Of a stretch of DNA of 64,000 bases, positions 33,157 to 42,252 are shown piece by piece. The stretch is from Flavobacteriaceae bacterium. Lineage in GTDB: Bacteria > Bacteroidota > Bacteroidia > Flavobacteriales > Flavobacteriaceae. How positions within the stretch are numbered: position 1 is the first letter of the stretch; the number at the start of each line of letters is the position of its first letter. The stretch is from contig JAENXC010000002.1 in assembly GCA_016649715.1 (NCBI GenBank), forward strand, positions 124,001 through 188,000. The letters are read 5' to 3'. The notes beneath the pieces were generated by a model. It was not told the DNA's origin, made no database searches, and was given only the letters and a program-made list of their open reading frames with translations. The translations under genes and the position numbers were made by a program.

Positions 33157-34533
33157 ATGAGAAATTATTTTACTATTCTTATATGTTTTTTATGCGTGGA
33201 AGCCTCAGCCCAGTTTGGACCACAACAAGTTATTACTACGGAGGCTGTTAGTGTTGAACTGGTTATTGCGGTAGATATTGATGGCGATGGGGATATGGAT
33301 ATTGCCTCGGCCTCTAGGGGTAGCGATACCATTGCATGGCAAGAAAATTTGGACGGGCTGGGTCCTTTTGGGCCTCAACAAATGATTACAACTTCATTGG
33401 ACCAAACGGTGTATGTGGCTGCTGCCGATTTGGACGGTGATGGGGATATGGATATTTTGGGGATATCGGGTTTTGGAGATCTAATAGTTTGGTTCGAAAA
33501 TATGGACGGATTAGGTAGCTTTAGTTCACAGAAGATTATTAATGCCTCCACTATTTTGCCAAATGAAATCATTACAGCTGATTTAGATGGTGACGGCGAT
33601 GAGGATGTTGTAGTTTGCTCTATTGGTGAAAATGCCATTATTTGGTTTGAAAATACCAACGGTCTAGGAGATTTTGGTCCAAAACAGGTTGTTACCAATG
33701 ATGCTTTATCTGGGCGTTCTGTTTATGCAGCAGACCTGGATGGAGATATGGATATTGATCTTTTGGCAACCTCTTCTGGTAATAAACGCTTGTATTGGTA
33801 CGAGAATCTGGATGGACTGGGAACCTTTGGTCCTGATCAACTTATTGTAGAAACTTTTGATTATGGAGGGTTTGTTTCGGTTTTTGCCATAGATATTGAT
33901 GGCGATGATGATAATGATGTGCTTGCTGCGGAATTTGGAGGAGATACGCTATCGTGGTTTGAGAATACAGATGGGTTAGCTACTTTTGGCCCTCAACAAA
34001 TTATTACCTCCACCCTTATTACGCCTTATATGGTGTTTTCAATAGACTTGGATAATGATGGGGATGTAGATGTATTGTCTGCCTCAGGAACCGATGACAA
34101 AGTAGTCTGGTTTGAAAACACAGATGGTTTTGGAACTTTTAGTGCGGAAAAAGTTATTACAACACTTACTGACAATCCACGTTCTGTATATGCCGCGGAT
34201 ATTGATAATGATGGAGACAATGATGTGCTCTCTGCTTCTATTGCAGATTATAAAATTGCTTGGTACGAGAACTTAACCCCATTAAATGTATCAGATAATC
34301 CATCCATAGATATAAACATGTATCCTAATCCTGTTACTGATATTTTAACTATCCATACACCTCTTGATAATTATAGCATTGAAGTTTATACTATTGGAGG
34401 GCAACTTATTGAGCGTAATTCTTATCATCAACAATCTTTGGCTTTTGATTATAGCAAGTATGCTGCTGGCATATATATAATGAAGGTTATTTCCGATACA
34501 AATACACAAATAGTTAAAGTTGTGAAAAAATAG
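33157..34533 (+). CDS. FG-GAP/VCBS-repeat T9SS protein
   Basis: A 458-residue secreted protein. Signal peptide 1-18 (LCVEASAQ). Then seven units of about 50 residues, each with a calcium-loop pattern such as VDIDGDGDMDIASA, ADLDGDGDMDILG, ADLDGDGDEDVVV, IDLDNDGDVDVLSAS and the phrase WFENTDGLGxFGPQQxIT: a beta-propeller of the FG-GAP/VCBS type. The last 75 residues (INMYPNPVTDILTIHTPLDNYSI to KVVKK) are a T9SS type A sorting domain. It is enclosed by the long direct repeats at 32074 and 34638 and may have arrived as a unit. Function likely adhesion-like, unproven. Confidence 0.9.
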   Translation: MRNYFTILICFLCVEASAQFGPQQVITTEAVSVELVIAVDIDGDGDMDIASASRGSDTIAWQENLDGLGPFGPQQMITTSLDQTVYVAAADLDGDGDMDILGISGFGDLIVWFENMDGLGSFSSQKIINASTILPNEIITADLDGDGDEDVVVCSIGENAIIWFENTNGLGDFGPKQVVTNDALSGRSVYAADLDGDMDIDLLATSSGNKRLYWYENLDGLGTFGPDQLIVETFDYGGFVSVFAIDIDGDDDNDVLAAEFGGDTLSWFENTDGLATFGPQQIITSTLITPYMVFSIDLDNDGDVDVLSASGTDDKVVWFENTDGFGTFSAEKVITTLTDNPRSVYAADIDNDGDNDVLSASIADYKIAWYENLTPLNVSDNPSIDINMYPNPVTDILTIHTPLDNYSIEVYTIGGQLIERNSYHQQSLAFDYSKYAAGIYIMKVISDTNTQIVKVVKK

Positions 34534-34637
34534 TTTTAATAACCCGTTGGGTGTAATTAAATGATTTGTTTTTTTGATATTATTTATTGGTCTGTCAAAT
34601 ATAAATTAGTTGATGTATTGAACCAATGTTAAAGTTG

Positions 34638-34826
34638 GGTTCGTATTTGCTTGAAATCCTTTGGTCAGCAGGTACAGGTATGAATAACCAACGACCGCAC
34701 CAATTTTTTAAATACTTGATTTAAGGGGGTATCCAAATAACAAATTCCAAATTCAAAGTTCAAAGTTCAACAAACCAAAAACTAAAAGTCTTATTCGGTT
34801 AGTTTGGGTTCAATTAGTGTGACAAA
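34638..34826 (+). repeat. Long direct repeat, copy B
   Basis: Matches copy A (32074-32256 joined to 32331-32396) in the same orientation. It lies in the 308-base spacer between the convergent FG-GAP and uvrA genes, where no leader function is expected. Nothing else recognisable lies in 34534-34841. Confidence 0.85.
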
Positions 34827-34841
34827 AAAACTTAATGCTTC

Positions 34842-37619
34842 TTAAAGTTTTTCTTTTAAATAGGAAGCTGTAAATGATTCCTTACTTTTCGAAACTTCCT
34901 CCGGAGTCCCTTCAGCTACAACCTGCCCGCCGTATTCACCGCCTTCGGGGCCAAGGTCTATAATATAGTCTGCACATTTTATCAAATCCAGATTGTGCTC
35001 AACCACAATCACGGTATGACCCCTGTCCAGCAATGCATAAAAGGATGCCAACAATTTTTTAATATCGTGAAAATGAAGTCCAGTTGTGGGTTCATCAAAT
35101 ATGAAAACAGTTTTCTCTTTTGAAGTTCCTTTCACTAAAAAAGAAGCGAGTTTAATACGTTGCGCCTCGCCGCCCGAGAGAGTTGAGGAGCTTTGCCCCA
35201 ATTGTACATAGCCCAAGCCCACGTCCTGCAAGGGCTGGAGCTTTGCGGCAATTTTTTCTTGTTTGTGTTTTCCGAAGAAATCCACGGCATCATCCACCGT
35301 CATGGTGAGGATGTTGTCTATGTTTTTATTCTGAAAGGTTACTTCCAGTACTTCCTTTTTGAAACGTTTGCCGTTGCAGGTGTCGCAGACCAAATGCACA
35401 TCGGCCATAAACTGCATCTCAATAGTTACTTCGCCGTCGCCTTTGCAGGTTTCGCAGCGGCCGCCATCTACATTGAAAGAGAAATGTTTCGCTTTATACC
35501 CGCGGATGTCCGACAGTTTTTGGGAAGCAAAAAGATTCCGAATATCGTCATAGGCTTTAATGTAGGTTACCGGATTGCTTCGGCTGGAACGACCAATGGG
35601 GTTTTGGTCAATAAATTCAATACTTTTAATAGTTCCGAAATCACCTTTTATTTCTGAAAACTGACCAGGTTTTTCGCCATAACCGCCAATTTCACGGAGT
35701 AGGGCAGGATAGAGAATTTTCTTCACCAACGTACTTTTCCCACTTCCAGAAACGCCTGTTACTGCTGTAAAAACATTCAAAGGGAAAGTTACATCAATGT
35801 TTTTTAAATTATTTTGACGAGCGCCGCTGATTGTGATTTTATTTTTTGAAGTTCGGCGTTTTTTCGGCACTTCAATCTCCATTTCGCCATTGAGATATTT
35901 TGCGGTCAATGAATCTGACTTCAATATTTCAGCATACGTTCCCTGCGCTACTACTTCACCGCCGAAAGTTCCGGCTTCTGGGCCGATGTCTATAATTTCA
36001 TCGGCAGCTTTCATTATATCTTCGTCGTGTTCAACTACAATTACGGTGTTTCCCAAATCGCGCAAAGCTTTTAGCACAACTATAAGCCGTTCTGTGTCCT
36101 TTGGATGAAGGCCAATGCTGGGTTCGTCCAAAATATACATAGAGCCAACGAGGCTGCTCCCCAATGATGTTGCGAGGTTGATACGCTGCGATTCACCTCC
36201 CGAAAGTGTGTTCGATTTCCGGTTCAGTGTTAAATAGCCCAAACCAACGTCTCTCAAAAAACTTAAACGATTATTAATTTCCAGCAACAATCGTTTTCCA
36301 ACTTTTTCATCAAATTCGGAAAGTTTCAAGTTTTTGAAAAATTCCGCAGCTTTATCCAACGGAAGTTCCACCAATTCCTGAATGGAAGTGCCGTTAATTT
36401 TTACATACCCAGCTTCGGGACGGAGACGTTTTCCTTTGCAAGTTGAGCATTTCGTTTTTCCGCGGTAGCGTGAAAGCATCACTCTGTTTTGGATTTTATA
36501 GCTTTTAGATTCCAAAAAGGAAAAGAAAGAATTCAATCCTTCAAAATATTTGTTTCCCTCCCAAACCAATTGTTTTTGTTCATCCGTAAGCTGAAACCAC
36601 GGTTTGTGGATGGGAAAATCGAACTTGTAGGCATTGTTTATCAACTGGTCTCGGTACCAACCCATACTTTCGCCACGCCACGGAAATACGGCGTTTTCAA
36701 AAATAGAAAGTGCCGTGTTTGGAATTACCAAATCTTCATCTACGCCAATAACATCGCCATAACCTTCACAAGTTGGGCAGGCGCCATACGGATTGTTAAA
36801 GCTGAAAAGATGCACGTTTGGTTCCATAAAAACCATTCCGTCGGCTTCAAAGCGGTTGTTGAATTCTGTAGTTTTTCCCAGGGAAAGCGCTTCAATATAC
36901 AGTACACCTTTTCCTTCAAAAAAAGCTATTTCAATTGCATCAGCCAAACGGTTGTAAAAATCTTCTTCGTCTTTTGTGATTATTCGGTCTATGACCAAAT
37001 CTATTTTTTTCGGAAACGATTTCCCATTTAATCCATCAATCCGCAATACCACGTTTTTAATTTTAATTCGAGAATACCCTTGTTGCGCTAGGGCCTGTAT
37101 TTTGTTTTCCATGGTTCGTCCTTCTTCTAAATGGATAGGAGCGAGGAGCAATAACTTTTCGCCTTCGGGAAAACTTTTTATGAAATTTATAACATCTGTA
37201 GTGGTGTCTTTTTTAACTTCTTTTTTGGAAATTGGAGAAATTGTTTTTCCAATCCGGGTGTAAAGCAATTTCAGATAATCATAAATTTCAGTGGAAGTGC
37301 CAACGGTGGAACGTGGATTTGTAGCATTCACTTTTTGCTCTATTGCAATGGCTGGTGAAATTCCTTTAATGGAATCCACTTTCGGTTTGTCCAACCTTCC
37401 CAAAAACTGTCGAGCGTAGCTGGAAAGGCTTTCCACGTAGCGGCGCTGGCCCTCTGCATAAAGGGTATCAAAGGCAAGGCTCGATTTTCCGCTGCCGGAA
37501 AGCCCTGTGATTACAACCAGCTTATTCCGTGGAATTGCGACCGAAATGTCTTTAAGATTGTGAAGTTTTGCACCCTGGATGAGGATGTATTTTTTGGTGC
37601 TTAATGTTTCCGTATTCAA
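34842..37619 (-). CDS. uvrA: Excinuclease ABC subunit A
   Basis: A 925-residue UvrA, the damage-recognition ATPase of nucleotide excision repair. First ATPase: [26 protein letters not shown] (Walker A near residue 38) and [12 protein letters not shown]. Second: [15 protein letters not shown] and [12 protein letters not shown]. Zinc-binding pairs are [24 protein letters not shown] and CDTCNGKRF. No ATG fits the N-terminus. TTG at 37619 gives [17 protein letters not shown], and a -7 box TATCTTTG lies at 37656-37649. It could be one of two uvrA paralogues, as some flavobacteria have both. Confidence 0.95.
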   Translation of the reverse strand: MNTETLSTKKYILIQGAKLHNLKDISVAIPRNKLVVITGLSGSGKSSLAFDTLYAEGQRRYVESLSSYARQFLGRLDKPKVDSIKGISPAIAIEQKVNATNPRSTVGTSTEIYDYLKLLYTRIGKTISPISKKEVKKDTTTDVINFIKSFPEGEKLLLLAPIHLEEGRTMENKIQALAQQGYSRIKIKNVVLRIDGLNGKSFPKKIDLVIDRIITKDEEDFYNRLADAIEIAFFEGKGVLYIEALSLGKTTEFNNRFEADGMVFMEPNVHLFSFNNPYGACPTCEGYGDVIGVDEDLVIPNTALSIFENAVFPWRGESMGWYRDQLINNAYKFDFPIHKPWFQLTDEQKQLVWEGNKYFEGLNSFFSFLESKSYKIQNRVMLSRYRGKTKCSTCKGKRLRPEAGYVKINGTSIQELVELPLDKAAEFFKNLKLSEFDEKVGKRLLLEINNRLSFLRDVGLGYLTLNRKSNTLSGGESQRINLATSLGSSLVGSMYILDEPSIGLHPKDTERLIVVLKALRDLGNTVIVVEHDEDIMKAADEIIDIGPEAGTFGGEVVAQGTYAEILKSDSLTAKYLNGEMEIEVPKKRRTSKNKITISGARQNNLKNIDVTFPLNVFTAVTGVSGSGKSTLVKKILYPALLREIGGYGEKPGQFSEIKGDFGTIKSIEFIDQNPIGRSSRSNPVTYIKAYDDIRNLFASQKLSDIRGYKAKHFSFNVDGGRCETCKGDGEVTIEMQFMADVHLVCDTCNGKRFKKEVLEVTFQNKNIDNILTMTVDDAVDFFGKHKQEKIAAKLQPLQDVGLGYVQLGQSSSTLSGGEAQRIKLASFLVKGTSKEKTVFIFDEPTTGLHFHDIKKLLASFYALLDRGHTVIVVEHNLDLIKCADYIIDLGPEGGEYGGQVVAEGTPEEVSKSKESFTASYLKEKL

Positions 37620-37724
37620 TTTATTTTCTACTTTTTTATAGCTTTTTACAAAGATACTATATAGGTTTCAGCAACACACATTTGCTATAATTATTATTTT
37701 TTACAGAAAAATTTAACCTTTTTT

Positions 37725-37756
37725 TTGCTTTTGTGAAATCTTTGTTGTTATATTTA
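37725..37756 (+). promoter_or_regulatory. Promoter of the sigma-factor unit
   Basis: TTG (37725-37727), 21 bases and TATATTTA (37749-37756) fit the Bacteroidota promoter. The start codon follows 118 bases later, leaving a long 5' leader. Confidence 0.5.
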
Positions 37757-37874
37757 CGGCTCATAACGTCATATAAAAAAATACTGCCTATAGCTGATCA
37801 TTACTTTTAACAAATAAACATTGTAACCAAGCAACCAAAATCCATAGTTGTTTATTTTTTAAAGAAGTATTGAT

Positions 37875-38459
37875 ATGAAGCAAAGCACAAACACTGACGC
37901 GTTTTTGGTAAACGCCTATATGAACGGTAATGAATCTGCACTCGGTGAGTTGATAACCCGCCACAAACAACGAATTTACAGTTTCATTTATTCAAAAGTT
38001 TTTGATCGGGATGTCTCCGAGGACATTTTTCAGGACACTTTTATCAAAGTTATTAGAACCCTTAAAAAAGGGACTTATAACGAGGAAGGTAAATTTCTTC
38101 CTTGGGTTATGCGTATTGCCCATAACTTGGTGATAGACCATTTCAGAAAAAACAACCGCATGCCCAAGTTTGAAAACAACAACGATTTCAATATTTTTTC
38201 GGTTTTAAGCGATAATTCATTAAACATTGAAAAACAGATTATTAAAGGGCAGGTTGAAAATGATGTACGGAGATTGATTGAAGAACTTCCGGACGATCAA
38301 AAGGAAGTTCTGATGATGCGCATTTATAGAGACATGAGTTTCAAGGAAATAAGTGAGCAGACTGGTGTTAGTATCAATACAGCATTGGGACGGATGCGCT
38401 ATGCGCTTATCAATTTGCGCAAAGTGATTGATAAACATAATATTATATTGACCAATTGA
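37875..38459 (+). CDS. ECF-type RNA polymerase sigma factor
   Basis: A 194-residue sigma-70 family protein. Region 2 (residues about 20-95): ALGELITRHKQRIYSFIYSKVFDRDVSEDIFQDTFIKV, FLPWVMRIAHNLVIDHFRKNNR. Region 4 (about 135-185): LPDDQKEVLMMRIYRDMSFKEISEQTGVSINTALGRMRYAL. There is no region 3 and no obvious anti-sigma gene alongside. Instead a conserved-looking 50-residue gene follows after 56 bases, before a terminator. The regulon cannot be inferred. Confidence 0.93.
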   Translation: MKQSTNTDAFLVNAYMNGNESALGELITRHKQRIYSFIYSKVFDRDVSEDIFQDTFIKVIRTLKKGTYNEEGKFLPWVMRIAHNLVIDHFRKNNRMPKFENNNDFNIFSVLSDNSLNIEKQIIKGQVENDVRRLIEELPDDQKEVLMMRIYRDMSFKEISEQTGVSINTALGRMRYALINLRKVIDKHNIILTN

Positions 38460-38515
38460 TACAATAAACTAATTTATGCTGCGTTATTTTGAAATAAACC
38501 TCAAAATAATATTCA

Positions 38516-38668
38516 ATGCAAAAATTTTACTCTGAAACATCACGTGTGGACGACGTGAATAAAAAACTTGTTCCAAAAGAAGAAACCATAAAATTTCTTC
38601 TGGATTATTCGATGGCTTTAAGTGTTATAGATTACCATAAAATGAAGTTTGAAGCACTTCTAAACTAA
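38516..38668 (+). CDS. 50-residue partner of the sigma factor
   Basis: The ATG at 38516 opens a 50-residue frame: MQKFYSETSRVDDVNKKL, VPKEETIKFLLDYSMALSVI, DYHKMKFEALLN. It sits 56 bases after the sigma gene and right before a terminator. Good helical periodicity (ETIKFLLDYSMALSVIDYHKMKFEALL) supports it being real, and I recall similar short proteins next to this sigma factor in other flavobacteria. It may modulate the sigma factor; that is only an inference. Confidence 0.75.
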   Translation: MQKFYSETSRVDDVNKKLVPKEETIKFLLDYSMALSVIDYHKMKFEALLN

Positions 38669-38675
38669 ACTTTGG

Positions 38676-38711
38676 AAAAACCCTGGAATTAGCTTTTCGG
38701 GGTTTTTTTTG
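38676..38711 (+). terminator. Terminator of the sigma-factor unit
   Basis: AAAAACCC (38676-38683) pairs with GGGTTTTTTTT after a 15-base loop, ending in a long T run. Confidence 0.75.
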
Positions 38712-38800
38712 TGAAAAAAGTTTAAGAGTTGAGAAGTCGATTCGCAAAGAAAATTTTAGTAAGATTTCGTCTAACCCACTCAACTTTTTAACTCCTCAAT

Positions 38801-39460
38801 TCATCTATTTTTTTTCTTCAAATAATCATTAATTACTGTTTTCCTGCCAATGGTTTTGGTAATAATATCTTTTTCCAGATTCCAACCCCGGGCCGGAGAA
38901 TACTGTCTTCCGTACCAAATAATCTGAAGGTGTAGCGTGTTCCATAAATCCTCTGGAAACAATCTTTTGGCATCTTTTTCTGTCTGTACCACATTTTTTC
39001 CGTTTGTAAATCCCCAGCGGTACATCAATCTGTGGATATGTGTATCCACTGGAAACGCGGGAATATTAAAAGCTTGGCTCATCACAACACTTGCGGTTTT
39101 GTGGCCTACTGCAGGGAAGGATTCCAACGCTTCAAAATCTGCTGGCACCTGTCCGTTGTATTTTTTAATTAAAATTTCCGAAAGACCGTGAATGCCTTTC
39201 GATTTCATCGGCGAAAGTCCAACAGGTTTTATGATTTCCCTTATTTCTTCTACCGAAAGTTTTACCATATCATACGGATTGTCCGCTATTTGAAATAGGA
39301 GCGGAGTGATTTTATTTACCCTGACATCGGTGCTCTGTGCAGAAAGCAGGACGGCAATCAATAAAGTATAGGGATCTTTATACTCCAATGGAATTAGGAC
39401 TTGAGGATACAGTTTATTCAAGGTGTCAATAACGAAGTTTACCTTTTCTTGTTTGGTCAT
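38801..39460 (-). CDS. nth: Endonuclease III without the iron-sulfur cluster
   Basis: A 219-residue base-excision glycosylase/AP lyase. The helix-hairpin-helix and catalytic region read ALESFPAVGHKTASVVMSQAF with the catalytic Lys in HKT, and FPVDTHIHRLMYRWG with the catalytic Asp. The C-terminal loop that normally binds [4Fe-4S] through four Cys (C-X6-C-X2-C-X5-C) has none: IIWYGRQYSPARGWNLEKDIITKTIG. So this is a cluster-less version, probably typical of the lineage. ATG 39460. It diverges from bcp with 30 bases between starts. A -7 box TATTTTTG lies at 39484-39477 on this strand. Confidence 0.92.
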   Translation of the reverse strand: MTKQEKVNFVIDTLNKLYPQVLIPLEYKDPYTLLIAVLLSAQSTDVRVNKITPLLFQIADNPYDMVKLSVEEIREIIKPVGLSPMKSKGIHGLSEILIKKYNGQVPADFEALESFPAVGHKTASVVMSQAFNIPAFPVDTHIHRLMYRWGFTNGKNVVQTEKDAKRLFPEDLWNTLHLQIIWYGRQYSPARGWNLEKDIITKTIGRKTVINDYLKKKNR

Positions 39461-39490
39461 TTTAAGTACTTTTATGCAAAAATAAGGATT

Positions 39491-39943
39491 ATGCAAATAG
39501 TACAGGCAGGAGATAAGGCTCCAGATTTTAAAATGAACGATCAGGATGGAAATGTTATTTCCTCAAAAGATTTCAAAGGAAAAAAATGGATTGTTTTTTT
39601 CTATCCAAGAGCCAACACACCAGGCTGCACTGCCGAAGCTTGCAATCTCCGCGATAATTACAAAGAGCTTCAAAAAGCGGGTTATGAATTGCTCGGCGTG
39701 AGTGCCGACAGTGAAAAAAGGCAAAAGAATTTTAAGGAAAAATACAATTTCCCATTTCCATTATTGGCCGATGAGAATAAGGAAGTTATCAATGCTTTCG
39801 GGGTTTGGGGACCAAAAAAATTTATGGGAAGGAAGTTTGATGGAATTCATCGTAAAACATTTGTTATTAATGAAAACGGAATAATAGATCGTGTGATTGA
39901 CAAGGTAAAAACCAAAGATCACGCCGCCCAGATACTGGATTAG
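39491..39943 (+). CDS. bcp: Thioredoxin-dependent thiol peroxidase (Bcp/PrxQ)
   Basis: A 150-residue peroxiredoxin that reduces hydroperoxides with electrons from thioredoxin. Typical features: GDKAPDFKMNDQDGN, WIVFFYPRANTPGCTAEACNLRDNY with the peroxidatic Cys and, five residues later, the resolving Cys of the PrxQ type (CTAEAC), and the end GIHRKTFVINENGIIDRVIDKVKTKDHAAQIL. I use ATG 39491 (MQIVQAGDKAPDF); the longer frame overlaps nth. The 3' end overlaps the convergent gene at 39940 by four bases. Confidence 0.95.
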   Translation: MQIVQAGDKAPDFKMNDQDGNVISSKDFKGKKWIVFFYPRANTPGCTAEACNLRDNYKELQKAGYELLGVSADSEKRQKNFKEKYNFPFPLLADENKEVINAFGVWGPKKFMGRKFDGIHRKTFVINENGIIDRVIDKVKTKDHAAQILD

Positions 39944-41394
39944 CTATTTACTTTTTCCTTGGTTCCTCTGTAATTGAAAAGGTGTTTGTCTTTAATGATC
40001 TCTGCAACACCGGGGGGGAGCATTTCTTCCCATCCTTCTTCCCCATTTTCAATCATTGAAAGAACTTCTCGCGAAAATATTTCCATATTTTCAGGGTTGT
40101 AATCTGTGATGTCAACCACTTTCCCGTTGTATTTAAAGAATTTGTACAATTCCTTCATACGTGGGTGCACTTTCAGATTTTCACTGTTTGTGTATTCGCC
40201 CGTTTCGGGGTCTTTCATAGGGTAGAGATACACTTTCAGATCTTTAAAGAAAAGTTTCCCGAACGCTTCCAATATTCCACCGCTCAAATGGCGATAATAT
40301 TTTTCATCAAAAATATCGATCAAATTGCTGACGCCCATGGCAAGGCCCATACGCATTTTGGTGTATCGGGAGAAATATTCAACCAGTTTGTAGTATTCCT
40401 GAAAGTTTGAGATCATTACCGTATGGCCCAATGAACAAAGCAATCTCGCCCGATCCATAAAATCCTCTTCGTCAATTTCGCCCTCAGCGCGAAGGTTGGA
40501 AAGGGTAATTTCAAAAATAACTTCAGTTCTATCTTTTTCAACCCTGTTTTCTTGAAGAAACATTTCATAAGAACGCTCAAACATATCAATATTTACCTTT
40601 GTTACAGGCCTAAAACTTCCTCGTAGCGCCAATATGTTTTTCTTATAAAGGATTCTTGCAGGAAGGATGTTATGACCTTCGGGGTCAAACATTACGGCAT
40701 CGGTCATGCCATTTTTAATAAGTTGAAGACTCATCAATCTGTTGTCAATTTCCGCGAACCGCGGCCCAAAAAAATTGATGGTATCTATTTCTATTTTGTC
40801 TTTGTCAATGTGGTCGTATAGGTAACGAAGCAATTTATTGGGCTGGTCGTATTTATAATACGCCCCATAAATAAGGTTCACACCCAAAGTTCCAAGTGTA
40901 ATTTGCTGCAATTGGGCATCGTTTTCATGGAAACGGATGTGCAGGGTTATTTCGTTATACGGCTCTTTTGGATCAATTTGATACCGAATGCCAATCCAGC
41001 CATGCCCTTTGTATTTTTTTGCAAAATCAATGGTTGCAACCGTATTTGCGAATGAAAAGAAAAGTCTATTGGGATGTTTGTCGCGATTTATCCGTTCCTC
41101 GATCAAGTTGAACTCGTGCGACAGCATTTTCTGAAGTCGGGATTCCGTTACATATCTTCCGTCTTCTTCTATTCCATAAATGGCATCGCTGAAATCTTTA
41201 TCATAAGCAGACATTGTTTTAGCAATAGTCCCAGAAGCGCCACCAGCTCTGAAAAAGTTACGCACAGTTTCCTGTCCGGCTCCAATTTCTGCAAAGGTGC
41301 CGTAAATGTTTTCGTTCAGATTGATTCGTAAAGCCTTATTTTTTATGGACGGAATATCTTCAAATTCCTTGTCCCCTATTATGGATTCCGGCAT
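39940..41394 (-). CDS. Conserved 484-residue cytoplasmic protein, function unknown
   Basis: A large soluble protein, well conserved in flavobacteria as I recall. Databases sometimes attach names such as nicotinate-nucleotide adenylyltransferase, but no nucleotidyltransferase H-x-G-H motif is visible. Recognisable stretches are YGTFAEIGAGQETVRNFFRAGGASGTIAKTMSAYDK, FANTVATIDFAKKYKGHGWIGIRYQ, ITLGTLGVNLIYGAYY and DAVMFDPEGHNILPARILYKKNILALRGSFRPVT. No signal or membrane segment. It has a promoter TTG-N18-TACCTTTG (-7 at 41427-41420) that faces the metallo-hydrolase gene. Confidence 0.75.
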   Translation of the reverse strand: MPESIIGDKEFEDIPSIKNKALRINLNENIYGTFAEIGAGQETVRNFFRAGGASGTIAKTMSAYDKDFSDAIYGIEEDGRYVTESRLQKMLSHEFNLIEERINRDKHPNRLFFSFANTVATIDFAKKYKGHGWIGIRYQIDPKEPYNEITLHIRFHENDAQLQQITLGTLGVNLIYGAYYKYDQPNKLLRYLYDHIDKDKIEIDTINFFGPRFAEIDNRLMSLQLIKNGMTDAVMFDPEGHNILPARILYKKNILALRGSFRPVTKVNIDMFERSYEMFLQENRVEKDRTEVIFEITLSNLRAEGEIDEEDFMDRARLLCSLGHTVMISNFQEYYKLVEYFSRYTKMRMGLAMGVSNLIDIFDEKYYRHLSGGILEAFGKLFFKDLKVYLYPMKDPETGEYTNSENLKVHPRMKELYKFFKYNGKVVDITDYNPENMEIFSREVLSMIENGEEGWEEMLPPGVAEIIKDKHLFNYRGTKEKVNS

Positions 41395-41460
41395 AGCAAC
41401 GTTCTATTTTTCTTGGTAACAAAGGTAGCGAATACAATAGGTAAACAAAATAAATACCAG

Positions 41461-41468
41461 TATTTTTG
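41461..41468 (+). promoter_or_regulatory. -7 box close to the metallo-hydrolase start
   Basis: TATTTTTG lies only five bases before the ATG at 41474. If it is used, transcription would begin at or next to the start codon. The -33 TTG is not evident. Confidence 0.3.
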
Positions 41469-41473
41469 TGGGA

Positions 41474-42250
41474 ATGGATACAACTTTTACCGTTACCTTT
41501 CTCGGCACTGGGACATCCCAGGGAATCCCTGTTATTGGCAGTGACCACCCCGTTTGCCTAAGCAGCGACCCAAAAGATAAACGCTTGCGGGTGTCGGTTT
41601 TATTGGCTTGGGAAGGATTTACCTATGTAATAGATTGCGGTCCCGATTTTAGGCAGCAAATGTTGCGCGAAAAAGTTTTGAAAGTAGACGGAATCCTGCT
41701 AACCCACGAGCATAGCGACCACACGGCTGGTTTGGACGATATTCGCCCCTTCAATTTTATGCAGGGAAATATGCCTTTTTATGCCCACAAACGGGTTTTT
41801 AAATCATTGCGCGAACGGTTCGCTTATATATTTACGACCGAAAACAGATACCCCGGCGCACCGAGCATTTCAGCTATTGAAATAGATAAAAATACCCCTT
41901 TCACTATTGGCGGGAAAAAAGTTATTCCCATTGAAGCCTTTCACGATACTTTACCGGTATTGGGTTTTCGGATTGAAGATTTTACCTATTTAACCGATGT
42001 TAAAACCATTTCGGAAGAAGAAACCGAAAAAGTGAAGGGAACGAAGGTTTTGGTAATCAATGCCCTTCGGGTAAAACCGCACTATTCACATTTCAATATA
42101 GCCGAAGCGCTCGATTTTGTTGAAAAAGTAAAGCCCGAAACAACCTATTTCACACACATCAGCCATGTGATGGGCTTTCACGCGGAAGTTGAGAAAAAAC
42201 TTCCGAAGAACGTACATTTGGCGTATGATACACTCAAAATAACTATTTGA
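41474..42250 (+). CDS. MBL-fold metallo-hydrolase (PhnP-like)
   Basis: A 258-residue metallo-beta-lactamase-fold enzyme. FTVTFLGTGTSQGIPVIG starts the fold; the zinc motif HxHxDH is LLTHEHSDHTAGLDDIRPF. Further ligands are in IPIEAFHDTLPVLGFRI and the Asp of YLTDVKTIS, and a late His in TYFTHISHVMG. The CLSSDPKDKRLRVSVLL loop is typical of PhnP-like cyclic phosphodiesterases. Substrate not known. The ATG at 41474 follows an in-frame GTG by two codons. The next gene starts two bases after the stop. Confidence 0.92.
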   Translation: MDTTFTVTFLGTGTSQGIPVIGSDHPVCLSSDPKDKRLRVSVLLAWEGFTYVIDCGPDFRQQMLREKVLKVDGILLTHEHSDHTAGLDDIRPFNFMQGNMPFYAHKRVFKSLRERFAYIFTTENRYPGAPSISAIEIDKNTPFTIGGKKVIPIEAFHDTLPVLGFRIEDFTYLTDVKTISEEETEKVKGTKVLVINALRVKPHYSHFNIAEALDFVEKVKPETTYFTHISHVMGFHAEVEKKLPKNVHLAYDTLKITI

Positions 42251-42252
42251 TT

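Noticed and set aside
40000-41394. Nicotinate-nucleotide adenylyltransferase assignment for the 484-residue protein
   Set aside because: No HxGH or nucleotidyltransferase fold motifs are visible, so I left the function open.
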